From Leptotrichia sp. HSP-536 (lineage in GTDB: Bacteria; Fusobacteriota; Fusobacteriia; Fusobacteriales; Leptotrichiaceae), in assembly GCF_041199985.1 (NCBI RefSeq), contig NZ_CP165647.1, positions 62,001 to 126,000 on the forward strand: a stretch of 64,000 nt of DNA, given 5' to 3'. Positions 30,399 through 39,408 of this stretch are shown here, piece by piece (the first letter of the stretch is position 1; each line of letters opens with the position of its first letter). The notes beneath the pieces were generated by a model. That model ran no database searches and was not told the DNA's origin. It saw only the letters and a program-made list of their open reading frames with translations. A program made the translations under genes and the position numbers.

Positions 30399-31215
30399 TC
30401 AAATGGTGTTGCATAGTTTAAACATTTTCCTGGTTTTGAGTTTATCAGCATTAATACATTTAGCAACTCCTTCTGTATCTATTTTTGATATGTCGGTCTT
30501 CTTTGGATAAAAAGCCGTTACTGCTCTCGTTGCAGCCCTCTCTGCTGTGAGGCAGTATGCATCTGCAAAATAGAAACCTATTCCCATTTTCTCCACTTCT
30601 TCCTAGCATGAAAATTCCTTGCCCCTGTCTAATGTAAAAGTCTTAAACGCTGCTTCTGGAATATTGACGGTCAGCTACTTTATTCTTCCAGCATTGAATT
30701 CCTGCTTCTATCTTCCATCTTTATTGCTACATAAAACCGTGTCTTCAACTCCGCAAATGTTGCAAGGCAGGCTTTGCTCCTCTCTCTTGACGAAACTGCC
30801 GAATCCAGTTCCCAGTGTCCAAAAACTTCTTTTGTGCTTACTTCAGACGGTCTTTCATTAATTGATTTTCCAATATTAAATCTTTCTCTCGTCTCCTTAG
30901 TTTTAGCTTTTCTTCTTAAGACATTCAGGGAGACATCCAGAAAATCGCTGTACAGCCAGTTATAGATAGTTTTAAAGGATAACCTGCCCTTTATAGTTCC
31001 CTGACGACAATTTGTTCAGGCGACCAAGTTTTGCAGAGCCTGTCTTTTATCAGATTTTTCAATTCGGGAGTAATTTTGGAATTTTCTTCCTTTATTAGTA
31101 GCCTTTGTACTGACATCCGCCTGAGTATTTTCAGAAGAGTACTCGCAATTAATTCTTTTGATTTCACGGTAGATGGTAGCCCTGTGCCTGTTAAGGATTT
31201 TTTAGAAATTGTGTA
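30399..31215 (-). pseudogene. IS30-family transposase remnant
   Basis: Reading the minus strand through several frames gives, from right to left, a helix-turn-helix piece (RHRATIYREIKRINCEYSS), then SPEQIV, ERPSEVSTKEVFGHWELD, FKTFTLDRGKEF and MEKMGIGFYFADAYC followed by FYPKKTDISKIDTE. These are the ordered blocks of IS30 transposases, including the catalytic Asp in GHWELD and in TLDRG. Stops and shifts occur throughout, and the YFADPYCSW-type motif is changed to YFADAYCLT. It is an inactive relic directly adjoining the IS630-like element. Confidence 0.75.
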
Positions 31216-31329
31216 ATTAGACGAGTAAAAAATATAGAGGCAAATAAATTTAATTAAATTTCAAATTAAAAAAAAGAGAAAACCAGCTACAATATAATCG
31301 CTAAATCCTATTGAAAGGTGGTTCCCTCT

Positions 31330-31569
31330 ATGATTAGAATATCAAATTTTTCTTCACTTGTAAAGACTTTTCTTAAAAATATTTTTTCTTTCAGACTTCC
31401 GTTTGAGCAGCAGTTTAAGCTGTTTGTCACAAAAGCTTTTGAAACGCTGTTTAGAGTTTATGTCAAAAGAGCTTTCATTCCAACGAAAGAAAAGATAAGT
31501 TTAAAAGCAGAGGATTTGTTAAAAGAACTGTTACCACTGCTGTATACCTTTTGCTTCTTCTATCCATAA
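31330..31569 (+). CDS. Orphan short ORF beside IS relics
   Basis: An open frame of 79 codons begins MIRISNFSSLVKTFLKN after a GAAAGGTGG site. The sequence is Phe/Leu/Lys rich with a TLFRVYVKRAFIP segment. I do not recognise a family. Its location between decayed transposase genes and the manO gene suggests it could be the N-terminal part of a further broken mobile-element gene. It ends near 31569 in hydrophobic residues that look like read-through of non-coding sequence. Confidence 0.35.
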   Translation: MIRISNFSSLVKTFLKNIFSFRLPFEQQFKLFVTKAFETLFRVYVKRAFIPTKEKISLKAEDLLKELLPLLYTFCFFYP

Positions 31570-31657
31570 TTAAATATCTTTCTAACTATATTTTAGCAAA
31601 CAGAAAACTAGCTTTCTATTTGATTGTCCAAAGTTTTGGGTACACTCCATTAATAGC

Positions 31658-32035
31658 TTATTTGTTTTTTTTAAATAAATTAAATATATTTTTCATTGAT
31701 AATAATGGTTTATTCCGTACAATTTTTTCATTTCCTAAAAAATCTCTCATGGTTTTTAATGTTTTTCCAGCATTTTTTACAACAAAATTATACGATCCAG
31801 CACTTTTAGTATCTATGAAAAAACCACGAATATACTTATCTTTAAAAAAGATTTGTGCTCTCACTCTCACAATTTCTCCCCAAGGAATCTGAATATAGTC
31901 TTCGGGATTACGGTTATTATAAAATTCGAAAGCTTTGTCACCTACAAGTATATTTCCATTTTTATTTCCAAACATTCCCGATAAAGAATTTGCCCTTGTT
32001 GTAAATAACACTTTTGTATTCATTGAAATAGCCAC
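31658..32035 (-). CDS. manO: DUF956-family protein of the mannose PTS (ManO-like)
   Basis: The 125-residue protein matches DUF956, a small protein encoded at the end of many mannose-family PTS operons and thought to influence the operon's expression. Recognisable parts are the opening MNTKVLFTTRANSLSGMFG, the GNILVGDKAFEFYN strand, and YIQIPWGEIVRVRAQI with FKDKYIRGFFIDTK. The start is GTG after GAGGAA. A terminator (32085-32112) lies between it and the upstream manZ, so it is probably expressed at lower level by read-through. Confidence 0.85.
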   Translation of the reverse strand: MAISMNTKVLFTTRANSLSGMFGNKNGNILVGDKAFEFYNNRNPEDYIQIPWGEIVRVRAQIFFKDKYIRGFFIDTKSAGSYNFVVKNAGKTLKTMRDFLGNEKIVRNKPLLSMKNIFNLFKKNK

Positions 32036-32080
32036 TCTTATTCCTCATTTCTTTAATTCAAATTTATTACATAAAATTAG

Positions 32081-32112
32081 AAAAAAGTTGGCTTTTTAGT
32101 TCCAACTTCTCT
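32081..32112 (-). terminator. Terminator between PTS IID gene and DUF956 gene
   Basis: AAGTTGG/CCAACTT 7-bp perfect stem (32085-32091, 32102-32108) followed on the minus strand by a T run. It should reduce transcription into the DUF956 gene. Confidence 0.7.
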
Positions 32113-32170
32113 CTTTTAAATAGATTTTCCAATTATTTAAAATTGAATTTTTAGTAGTCATTTTTTATTT

Positions 32171-33088
32171 TTAGAATATTTTAACTAAATGTCCTAAAAT
32201 TCCAACTAAGAATAATCCAAAGATAATTAGAATTGGACTTATTTTTTTCTTTAACAGCCACATACATAGGAATGTTAATAATAAAGCCGCTAATCCCGGT
32301 ACTAGTTGATTTAAGTTATCTTGTAAAGTCGTTACTTTTTCTGGAGAAAGTGATAGTCCTTTTGCTACATCTCCAAGAATTTTTTGTAACTGGGTACTGT
32401 CTATAGGTCCTTTTGGAAATTCTACATAAGCCCCTTTTGCTAAAGGAACTTTTGATACAACCATTGGGAAATTAATTGTTGTCCAACGTTGAACTAGTAT
32501 TCCCATAACGAACATTCCTAAAATGGATGCTCCTTTAGTAATTGTTTGTAATAAACCACCTGATAAATCTTTTGTAATTTCAGCACCTTTTTGGTAACCA
32601 AATTCTTGAGTATACCATAAAAAGCCTATACGTATTACATTCCATACAATAAAGAAGAAGAAAGGTGCTATAAGTGATCCACCTGCTGCCAATGAAGCTG
32701 CAATTGCTCCTAAAATTGGACGTACTGTGAACCAGAATACTGGATCTCCGATTCCTGCAAGTGGTCCCATCATTCCAACTTTTACCCCTTGAATAGCTGC
32801 ATCATCAATTTTTGCTCCATTTGCTCTTTCTTCTTCAAGAGCAAGAGTTACTCCTAAAATTGGTGCAGCAATATATGGGTGAGTATTAAAGAATTCCATA
32901 TGTCTTTTTAAAGCTGCTGAAGCATCATCTTTATTTGGATATAATTTTTTCAATGCTGGGATTAAAGAATAAGCCCAACCTCCATTTTGCATACGTTCGT
33001 AGTTCCAAGAACCTTGAAGAAATTGAGAACGTAACATTACACTACGACGATCTGATTTTGATAATTTTATTCTATTATTTTCTGCCAT
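32171..33088 (-). CDS. manZ: PTS mannose-family permease subunit IID
   Basis: IID forms the sugar channel together with IIC. The 305-residue protein has the IID features: FLQGSWNYERMQNGGWAYSL at the N terminus, KRHMEFFNTHPYIAAPILG, and VKVGMMGPLAGIGDPVFWFT, with membrane helices mainly after residue 120. Ribosome site GGGAGGA. It lies 17 bases downstream of the IIC gene on the minus strand, so both are cotranslated from one message. The substrate is likely mannose or a related sugar (glucose, amino sugar), but this cannot be read from the sequence alone. Confidence 0.93.
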   Translation of the reverse strand: MAENNRIKLSKSDRRSVMLRSQFLQGSWNYERMQNGGWAYSLIPALKKLYPNKDDASAALKRHMEFFNTHPYIAAPILGVTLALEEERANGAKIDDAAIQGVKVGMMGPLAGIGDPVFWFTVRPILGAIAASLAAGGSLIAPFFFFIVWNVIRIGFLWYTQEFGYQKGAEITKDLSGGLLQTITKGASILGMFVMGILVQRWTTINFPMVVSKVPLAKGAYVEFPKGPIDSTQLQKILGDVAKGLSLSPEKVTTLQDNLNQLVPGLAALLLTFLCMWLLKKKISPILIIFGLFLVGILGHLVKIF

Positions 33089-33105
33089 TTCTTGTTCCTC
33101 CCTTA

Positions 33106-33921
33106 TTAATAATCGTTTAAAATGTCACCTAGCGGATCTCCAGAAGAAGATGCTCCGCCATCTCCGCCACCGTTACCTTTATTATTTGTAACATTTAAGT
33201 AAATAATAGCTGCACATACACCTATAATACCAGTTGCAATCAATGTCAATTCATTTAATGGTGCTAATGCAAAACCTAGGAAGAAGAACGGCCATACTTC
33301 TTTAGTTGCCATTAAGTTAATAACCATTGCATATCCTACTGCTACAACGAATCCACCACCAATTTTCATTCCATCAGTAAACCATTCTGGCAATAATTTA
33401 AGAGCATGTTGAATAACAGGAGAAGGTATAAATAACAATAATAGGGCAGGAATAGCAATACGTAAACCTTGACATGCAAGCGCAACCATATGCCATAATT
33501 CTACACCTTTGAAATTTCCTTTTTCTGCTTCTCTATCAGCTTGGTGAACAATAACTACTGATAAAGTACGAACAACCATAGTTAAAACTAACCCAGCTGT
33601 AGCAAGTGCAATCGCTGTACCAATCGCTACAGTTTGACCTGCAGCATCAAATTTTCCAGCTTTAACAAAAATAATTGCCGAAGCTACAGAAGCAAGAGCC
33701 GCGTCTGGAGCAACTGCCGCTCCTACATTTGCCCAACCTAAAGCCATTAACTGTAAAGCTCCACCTAACATAACACATTCCTTTATATGTCCTGTCGCAA
33801 CTCCAACTAATGAACACGCAATAATTGGCTGATGGAATTGGAACTGATCAAGGATTCCTTCCATTCCTGCTAGAAATGCGACGATTAATATTAAAATAAT
33901 TGATAAAATATTAAAATCCAT
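33106..33921 (-). CDS. manY: PTS mannose-family permease subunit IIC
   Basis: IIC is the main membrane subunit. The 271-residue product has the family features: an N-terminal FLAGMEGILDQFQFHQPIIA, MLGGALQLMALGWANVGAA and PDAALASVASAI, with about seven hydrophobic helices. The C-terminal tail is unusual: a glycine/serine-rich stretch (GNGGGDGGASSSGD) just before the end. Ribosome site AGGAGG. It is the second gene of the PTS operon. Confidence 0.93.
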   Translation of the reverse strand: MDFNILSIILILIVAFLAGMEGILDQFQFHQPIIACSLVGVATGHIKECVMLGGALQLMALGWANVGAAVAPDAALASVASAIIFVKAGKFDAAGQTVAIGTAIALATAGLVLTMVVRTLSVVIVHQADREAEKGNFKGVELWHMVALACQGLRIAIPALLLLFIPSPVIQHALKLLPEWFTDGMKIGGGFVVAVGYAMVINLMATKEVWPFFFLGFALAPLNELTLIATGIIGVCAAIIYLNVTNNKGNGGGDGGASSSGDPLGDILNDY

Positions 33922-33936
33922 AATAACCTCCTAAAA

Positions 33937-34926
33937 TTAAAGTTTTAATCCTTCGTTTTGTTTTTCTGAAATTAGTTTAAATAAGTCTGCTCTCTTATCA
34001 GCAGCAACTTTTCTTACATCAAATTGAACACCTAAATCTCTAAGTTTCTTATAAGTGTCAACATCATTCTGATCCATTGAAAGTACATTATTTACCATAA
34101 CTTTTCCAACACTATGTGCCATTGATCCTACATTTAACTCTTTAATATCTACACCTTTTTCAATTACATAAAGTGCATCCTGAGGATTTTCAAATAACAA
34201 TAATGCTTTTGTATTCCCAAATCTTGGATCTTTTGAAACTTCTACTAATTTGTCAAGCGGAATAACATGTGCACGTACACCTGGAGGTGCTGCCTGCTCG
34301 ATTAATTTTTTACGTAGTTCATCTTTTGAAACTGTGTCTGAAACAACGATAATTCTGTTTGGATTAGTTGCTTTTGTCCAGCTTGTTGCTACTTGTCCAT
34401 GTAATAGACGAGTATCAATACGTGCTAATACAAATTTAATTTTTCCGTCTCCAATAACTGTTCCTTCTGGAATGGCACCTTTAGGTGTATCATCCTGTGC
34501 TACAGCTTTTGGACCTTCATCTTTAGGCTGCAGATTTTCTGGACGAACTCTGATTTGATCTTTTCCTTCTGGAACAATAGCTTCTGCTACTTCGTGAGCT
34601 GTTTCCATATCTTCTCTTTCTGATAAGGCAGCTAGAAGCATTGGTAAATTAAGTCCTGCAACAATAGCCCTCGTTTCAGGCGCTTCTTCAAAGAAACGGT
34701 TTGACTGATTAAAAGGACTTCCACCCCATAAATCAACAATAAATAGAACTTCTTCAGTTCCTAATTTTGTAATGGCATCCTGAATTTTTTTGTATAAGTC
34801 ATCAGGACCTTCACTTGGCATAAAGACAACTGATTCAAGTAATTCTGTTTCACCTAGAATCATTGAAGCTGACTGTTTTATACCAGCTGCGAATTCACCG
34901 TGACTTGCAATGATAATTCCTACCAT
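33937..34926 (-). CDS. manX: PTS mannose-family subunit IIAB
   Basis: IIAB carries phosphate from HPr to the incoming sugar. The IIA domain opens with GIIIASHGEFAAGI (phospho-His9) and has VLFIVDLWGGSPFN. After a linker rich in Pro and Lys, the IIB domain begins near residue 165 with FVLARIDTRLLHGQVATSW (phospho-His about 175). The chosen start at 34926 follows a very strong GAAGGAGG site; the frame is open to 34965 but without a site. The 329-residue length is normal. It is the first gene of the operon manX-manY-manZ-manO. Confidence 0.95.
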   Translation of the reverse strand: MVGIIIASHGEFAAGIKQSASMILGETELLESVVFMPSEGPDDLYKKIQDAITKLGTEEVLFIVDLWGGSPFNQSNRFFEEAPETRAIVAGLNLPMLLAALSEREDMETAHEVAEAIVPEGKDQIRVRPENLQPKDEGPKAVAQDDTPKGAIPEGTVIGDGKIKFVLARIDTRLLHGQVATSWTKATNPNRIIVVSDTVSKDELRKKLIEQAAPPGVRAHVIPLDKLVEVSKDPRFGNTKALLLFENPQDALYVIEKGVDIKELNVGSMAHSVGKVMVNNVLSMDQNDVDTYKKLRDLGVQFDVRKVAADKRADLFKLISEKQNEGLKL

Positions 34927-35319
34927 TTTGAACCTCCTTCTAAATAAAATATTTTTTTTATTCACTTATAATTTTAATTTTATCATAATTTCTAAGGATT
35001 TTTTTATAAAAATCAAAAGTGAATAATCTCATAATATAAGTGTACCACATTTTTTTAGATTTTCAAGTTTTTTATTTCAATTTATCTAAAATATATAAAA
35101 AAATTAGGGTATGTTTGAAAACTATTAAAACAACGAATTTTAAACTTCTTATTCGAATAGTGAATTTTTATAAATTCTTTTGACAATGACTCAAAATATT
35201 TTATAAAAAATAACTAAAATATAATTTTAATTTTTTATTTATTTTTAATTTAAAAAAGCAGAAAAAACTTCTAATTCATGAAAGTCTTCCTGCCTAAATT
35301 ATTTTTCATCTAATAGTTA
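34927..35319. other. Upstream region of PTS operon, no gene
   Basis: An AT-rich spacer between manX and the pyrG stop. No open frame. No catabolite-response element or clear consensus promoter could be recognised. A short GGTATGTTTGAAAACTATTA string sits near 35107. Confidence 0.4.
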
Positions 35320-36931
35320 TTATTTTTCATTTTGTTTTTTCAATGCCGCTTTTATCCAGCCTGTAAATAATGGATGCGGACGATTTGGACGGCTTTTAAA
35401 TTCTGGATGGTATTGCGAGGCTATGAAGTACGGGTGATTTTTTATTTCGATTACTTCCACGTAATTTCCGTCTGGAGATAATCCTACAATATCCATTCCA
35501 GCTTTTTCAAATTCTTCTCTGTAAGCATTGTTAAATTCATATCTATGTCTGTGTCTTTCAGCAATTTCAGTTTTTCCATAAACTTTTGCCGCTAGACTAT
35601 CATCTTTTAATATGCAAGGATATGCTCCTAAACGCATTGTTCCACCCATATCCTTTAATCCTTTTTGTTCTTCCATCAAGCTGATAACTGGATAAAGCGT
35701 ATCTTTTTCAAATTCTGTTGAAGTAGCGTCTTTATGACCAAGAACATTTCTGGCAAACTCTACGCATGCCATTTGCATTCCAAGACAGATCCCAAAAAAT
35801 GGAATATTATTTTCCCTTGCAAATTTAATCGCTTCAACTTTCCCATCCACTCCTCTGTCACCAAATCCTCCTGGCACTAAAATTCCATCATAATCAGCCA
35901 GTTTTTTCACATCAAATTCTCCAGCCTTAAAATAGTTAATCTCAACTTTTGTATCAAGATTAAATCCAGCGTGTTCAATTGACTCATGGATACTGATATA
36001 AGCGTCCTTTAACTCAATATATTTTCCGACAACTGCCACTTTTACAAGTTTTTTAGGATTTTTAAATTTTTCAACCATATTCGTCCATTCAGCTAATAAT
36101 GGCTTTTCATTTTTTATTTTAAAATGTTTACAAATTACATCAGCAAGTCCTAATTTTTCCATAGTTAATGGAATTTCGTAAAGACTTTCTGCATCAAGTG
36201 ATTCAATAACGGCTTCTTCATCAATATCACAGAAAAGTGATATTTTTTTCTTAATATTTTGGTCAACAGGATGTTCACTTCTCACTAGAATCACGTCTGG
36301 AGAGATTCCAAGCCCTTGAAGCATTTTTACACTGTGCTGTGTAGGTTTTGTCTTAAGCTCTCCAGCTGCTTTCAAATACGGTAATAACGTCACATGAATG
36401 TACGCAATATTTTTTCTTCCAACTTCTCTTTTTAACTGACGAATCGCCTCAATAAACGGATCACTTTCTATATCTCCAATCGTTCCGCCAATCTCAGTAA
36501 TCACAATATCCGAGTCATTTTCTTCAGCTGCTTTTATAACATTATACTTAATTTCATCTGTCATATGGCGCAGTTTGCACAGTTCCTCCTAAGAACTCCC
36601 CACGACGCTCTTTCGCAATAATTTTTGACATAATTTTCCCAGTTGTCAAATTATTATACTTTGTCAAATTCTCATTAATAAATCTTTCATAATGTCCTAA
36701 ATCCAAGTCAGTTTCCGCACCATCTTCAGTAACAAAAACTTCCCCATGCTGATAAGGGCTCATAGTTCCTGGATCTACATTTATATACGGATCAAACTTC
36801 TGAATTGTAACTTTATACCCTCTTTCTTTTAATAATCTTCCTAGCGAAGAAGCCACAATTCCCTTTCCAAGTGACGAAACAACCCCACCTGTAACAAATA
36901 TATATTTTGTTGAATCATTATGTGTATTCAT
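35320..36931 (-). pseudogene. pyrG: CTP synthase PyrG, frameshifted
   Basis: PyrG makes CTP from UTP, glutamine and ATP. The first frame (36554-36931) has the synthetase start KYIFVTGGVVSSLGKGI, KFDPYINVDPGTMSPYQHG and FLGGTVQTAP. The second frame (35320-36564) resumes at MTDEIKYNVI and has ITEIGGTIGDIES, and the amidotransferase nucleophile in FFGICLGMQ. Family members read GGTVQ-xxPHxTDEI, so the loss of two bases (CACA to CA) near 36563 would explain the split. Total length about 539 residues is normal. PyrG is usually essential, so a sequence error is likely. Confidence 0.93.
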
Positions 36932-37270
36932 TTTTCCTCCTATTTTCTATTTTTAATTTTATCTATTTATGTAATTTTAAATATTTTTGGCAATTTTATA
37001 AAACATCACTTAATTTAGTAAATCATTAAAGTTTTACTATTGTTAATAAGTATTTTTCTTTTGTTTTTATATGTTTTTTCTTTTTTTCTTTTGTAAGAAA
37101 GTTTTGCGTCAAGCGGGTGTGCAGAGGTATGGCGTCTGATACTTCTGCGTTAAAAAACTAATATAAATAAAAAACAATTATCAGTTAAAATATTTTGGAA
37201 TATTAACTAAATAACTAGGTTCATTAATAGCTAAAAATAAAATTTTTGAAATGTTTTTAAACATTTTTTT
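36932..37270. other. Intergenic region between fba and pyrG
   Basis: About 340 bases with no gene. The only GC-rich part is the stem-loop at 37098-37150, listed separately. The rest is A/T-rich and carries no recognised signal. Confidence 0.4.
37098..37150. other. GC-rich stem-loop in fba-pyrG spacer
   Basis: GCAGAGGTAT (37121-37130) pairs with ATACTTCTGC (37139-37148), with one G-T pair and loop GGCGTCTG. The surrounding GCGTCAAGCGGGTGT and GCGTT make a patch near 50 percent GC in an AT-rich spacer. No T run follows on either strand. Confidence 0.5.
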
Positions 37271-37308
37271 CACAAAAAAAGATGAAAAAAAAAATTTTCA
37301 CCTTTTTT
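37271..37308 (-). terminator. Terminator of fba
   Basis: On the minus strand AAAAAGGTGAAAA pairs with TTTTCATCTTTTT (one G-T pair), 100 bases after the fba stop, ending in T. Confidence 0.7.
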
Positions 37309-37407
37309 AAACAAATTCAATTTGTATTGACTTAAAAGGAATATCCCAAGTTTCAGAATAAACTTGAGATAGTTCCAAATTTAATTTTCATTTTTTCATT
37401 TTTACTA

Positions 37408-38391
37408 TTATCTTGCAGCTCCAGCTTTGTAAGCTCCATTTGATCCAAATACGTTTCTGATTTTATCTTTGTAGTATTCTTTCATGTAGTCTTTTGCAGG
37501 TCCTACATATTTTCTTGGGTCAAATTCTCCAGGTTTTTTAGCGAATACTTCTCTAATTCCTGCTGTGAAAGCTAATCTTCCGTCAGTGTCTACGTTGATT
37601 TTCGCTACTGCTGATTTAGCGGCTTTTCTTAATTCTGAATCAGGGATACCTATTGCATCTGCAATTTTTCCACCATATTGATTAATCATTTCAACAAATT
37701 GTTTTGGTACAGCTGATGAACCGTGTAATACGATTGGGAATCCAGGGATTCTTTTTTCAATTTCTGCTAGGATATCTAATCTTAATTTAGGATCGTCTCC
37801 TGGTTTGAATTTGTGAGCTCCGTGAGAAGTTCCAATTGCGATTGCCAATGAATCAACTCCTGTTTTTGATACGAAGTCTTCAACTTCATCAGGTTGAGTG
37901 TAAATGTGTTCTGCTGCTTCAACATCGTCTTCAATTCCAGCTAAAACTCCCAATTCAGCTTCAACTGTTACATCGTGTTTGTGTGCGAAATCAGCAACTT
38001 GTTTTGCTTCTGCAACATTTTCATCATATGGATTATGAGATCCATCATACATTACTGATGAGAATCCATATTCGATACAGTCTTTTGCTTCAGCATAATT
38101 TGGACCATGATCCAAGTGCAATGCTACTGGAATGTCTGATCCAGACGCTTCTACATAAGCTGTTGCAGCTTTTGCAAGCCAAGGTAACATTTCCTTACCG
38201 ATATATTTTCTTGCACCTGTTGAAACTTGAAGAATTACTGGCGAACCTTCTTCAACACATGCTTCAATAATTCCTTGCAATTGTTCCATGTTGTTAAAGT
38301 TAAAAGCAGGTACCGCATAACCTTCTTTGTTTGCTTTAGCAAACATTTCTTTAGTGTTTACTAATCCTAAATCTTTGTAATGATATTTCAT
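37408..38391 (-). CDS. fba: Class II fructose-bisphosphate aldolase
   Basis: Fba splits fructose-1,6-bisphosphate using a divalent metal. The 327-residue protein has YAVPAFNFNNMEQLQ, the metal ligands in VALHLDHGPNY, the EAELGVLAGIEDD block, the second His in AIAIGTSHGAHKF and the LHGSSAVP motif. The extended form and the C-terminal YMKEYYKDKIRNVFG match the class IIB type seen in Gram-positives and Fusobacteria. AGGAGGC lies upstream of the ATG. High expression is suggested by its uniform codon use. Confidence 0.95.
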   Translation of the reverse strand: MKYHYKDLGLVNTKEMFAKANKEGYAVPAFNFNNMEQLQGIIEACVEEGSPVILQVSTGARKYIGKEMLPWLAKAATAYVEASGSDIPVALHLDHGPNYAEAKDCIEYGFSSVMYDGSHNPYDENVAEAKQVADFAHKHDVTVEAELGVLAGIEDDVEAAEHIYTQPDEVEDFVSKTGVDSLAIAIGTSHGAHKFKPGDDPKLRLDILAEIEKRIPGFPIVLHGSSAVPKQFVEMINQYGGKIADAIGIPDSELRKAAKSAVAKINVDTDGRLAFTAGIREVFAKKPGEFDPRKYVGPAKDYMKEYYKDKIRNVFGSNGAYKAGAAR

Positions 38392-38526
38392 TTTACGCCT
38401 CCTAATATTTATTAATTAGATTAACTTCTTTAATTATATGTTACCAAATTTTTGTATAAAAATCAATAGAAAATCCAAAATAATAGATAAAAATAAAATA
38501 TTTTTTTCATGCAGTAAAATAATCCA

Positions 38527-39246
38527 TTATTTCAACTTATTTTTATTTATCAAATCTTCTACTGCCAAACCTTTTCTAAGCACATTTTTATCTGTAAATC
38601 CTGGAATTCCTTCAATTCGTCCACGTCTTGACACTTGCCAAATTACCCATCTGTTATCTTCCGCTATTTTAGGAAAATATTTATAATCTGTAATCCAAAT
38701 TTTATTTTCAGGAAATTCGCCTTTTATATATGCGTTATAAGTATTGTAGTTTACATAAAAAATTACTCTTTTCTTGTAATGTTTTTCCAGTTTTTCAACC
38801 ATATCTTTTAAATGTTTCATTACATCTGATTTTTTATATTTTTTTGTAGATATTTCCAAATCAATCATTGGTGGCAATGTTTTATCAGAATCAGGCACTT
38901 TACTTATGTAAAAATCAGCTTGTGCTTCTCCGCTGCTCGTCATTGTGAAAAAATGGTATGCTCCTACTACAAATCCATTTAATCTGGCATTGTTCCAGTT
39001 ATATAAAAAATCCGTATCAAGGAAATTCTGCCCTTCTGTCGCCTTTAAAATAATAAATTTGTACTTTTTATCCACACGAGTCCAGTTGACTTTTTCCTGA
39101 TGATGGGAAATATCCAGTCCTTGAACCTTATATCCAGACAGTTCCGCCAAAACATCATTGTGATACAGATACCCGTTAAATTCCAAAAACCCCGCTATAC
39201 CTCCAAAAATTATCATAATTATCAAAAATTTTATAAATTTTTCCAT
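38527..39246 (-). CDS. GH25 lysozyme-type muramidase
   Basis: GH25 enzymes cut the glycan chains of peptidoglycan. The 239-residue protein starts with a membrane-anchoring segment (residues 5-22), then GLDISHHQEKVNW with the first catalytic Asp, FIILKATEGQNFLD, VGAYHFFTMTSSGEAQADFY and PPMIDLEIS with the acid residues, all typical of the family. The C terminus has the usual WVIWQVSRRGRIEGI block. It is likely a periplasmic or surface enzyme in cell-wall turnover. It sits alone between serS and fba. Confidence 0.9.
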   Translation of the reverse strand: MEKFIKFLIIMIIFGGIAGFLEFNGYLYHNDVLAELSGYKVQGLDISHHQEKVNWTRVDKKYKFIILKATEGQNFLDTDFLYNWNNARLNGFVVGAYHFFTMTSSGEAQADFYISKVPDSDKTLPPMIDLEISTKKYKKSDVMKHLKDMVEKLEKHYKKRVIFYVNYNTYNAYIKGEFPENKIWITDYKYFPKIAEDNRWVIWQVSRRGRIEGIPGFTDKNVLRKGLAVEDLINKNKLK

Positions 39247-39408
39247 ATTTTCTCCATTCAGTCATTTAATAACAAAATTTTTTTTAAGTAGTTTTAAATC
39301 TGCTAAAAACTTTTAAAGAGATTTATTTTTTATTATTGAACTTGATTTTAGAGCAGGATTTAACAGTTTATAAAAAATTAGATATACTTGACGGTTATAG
39401 CGATTTTA

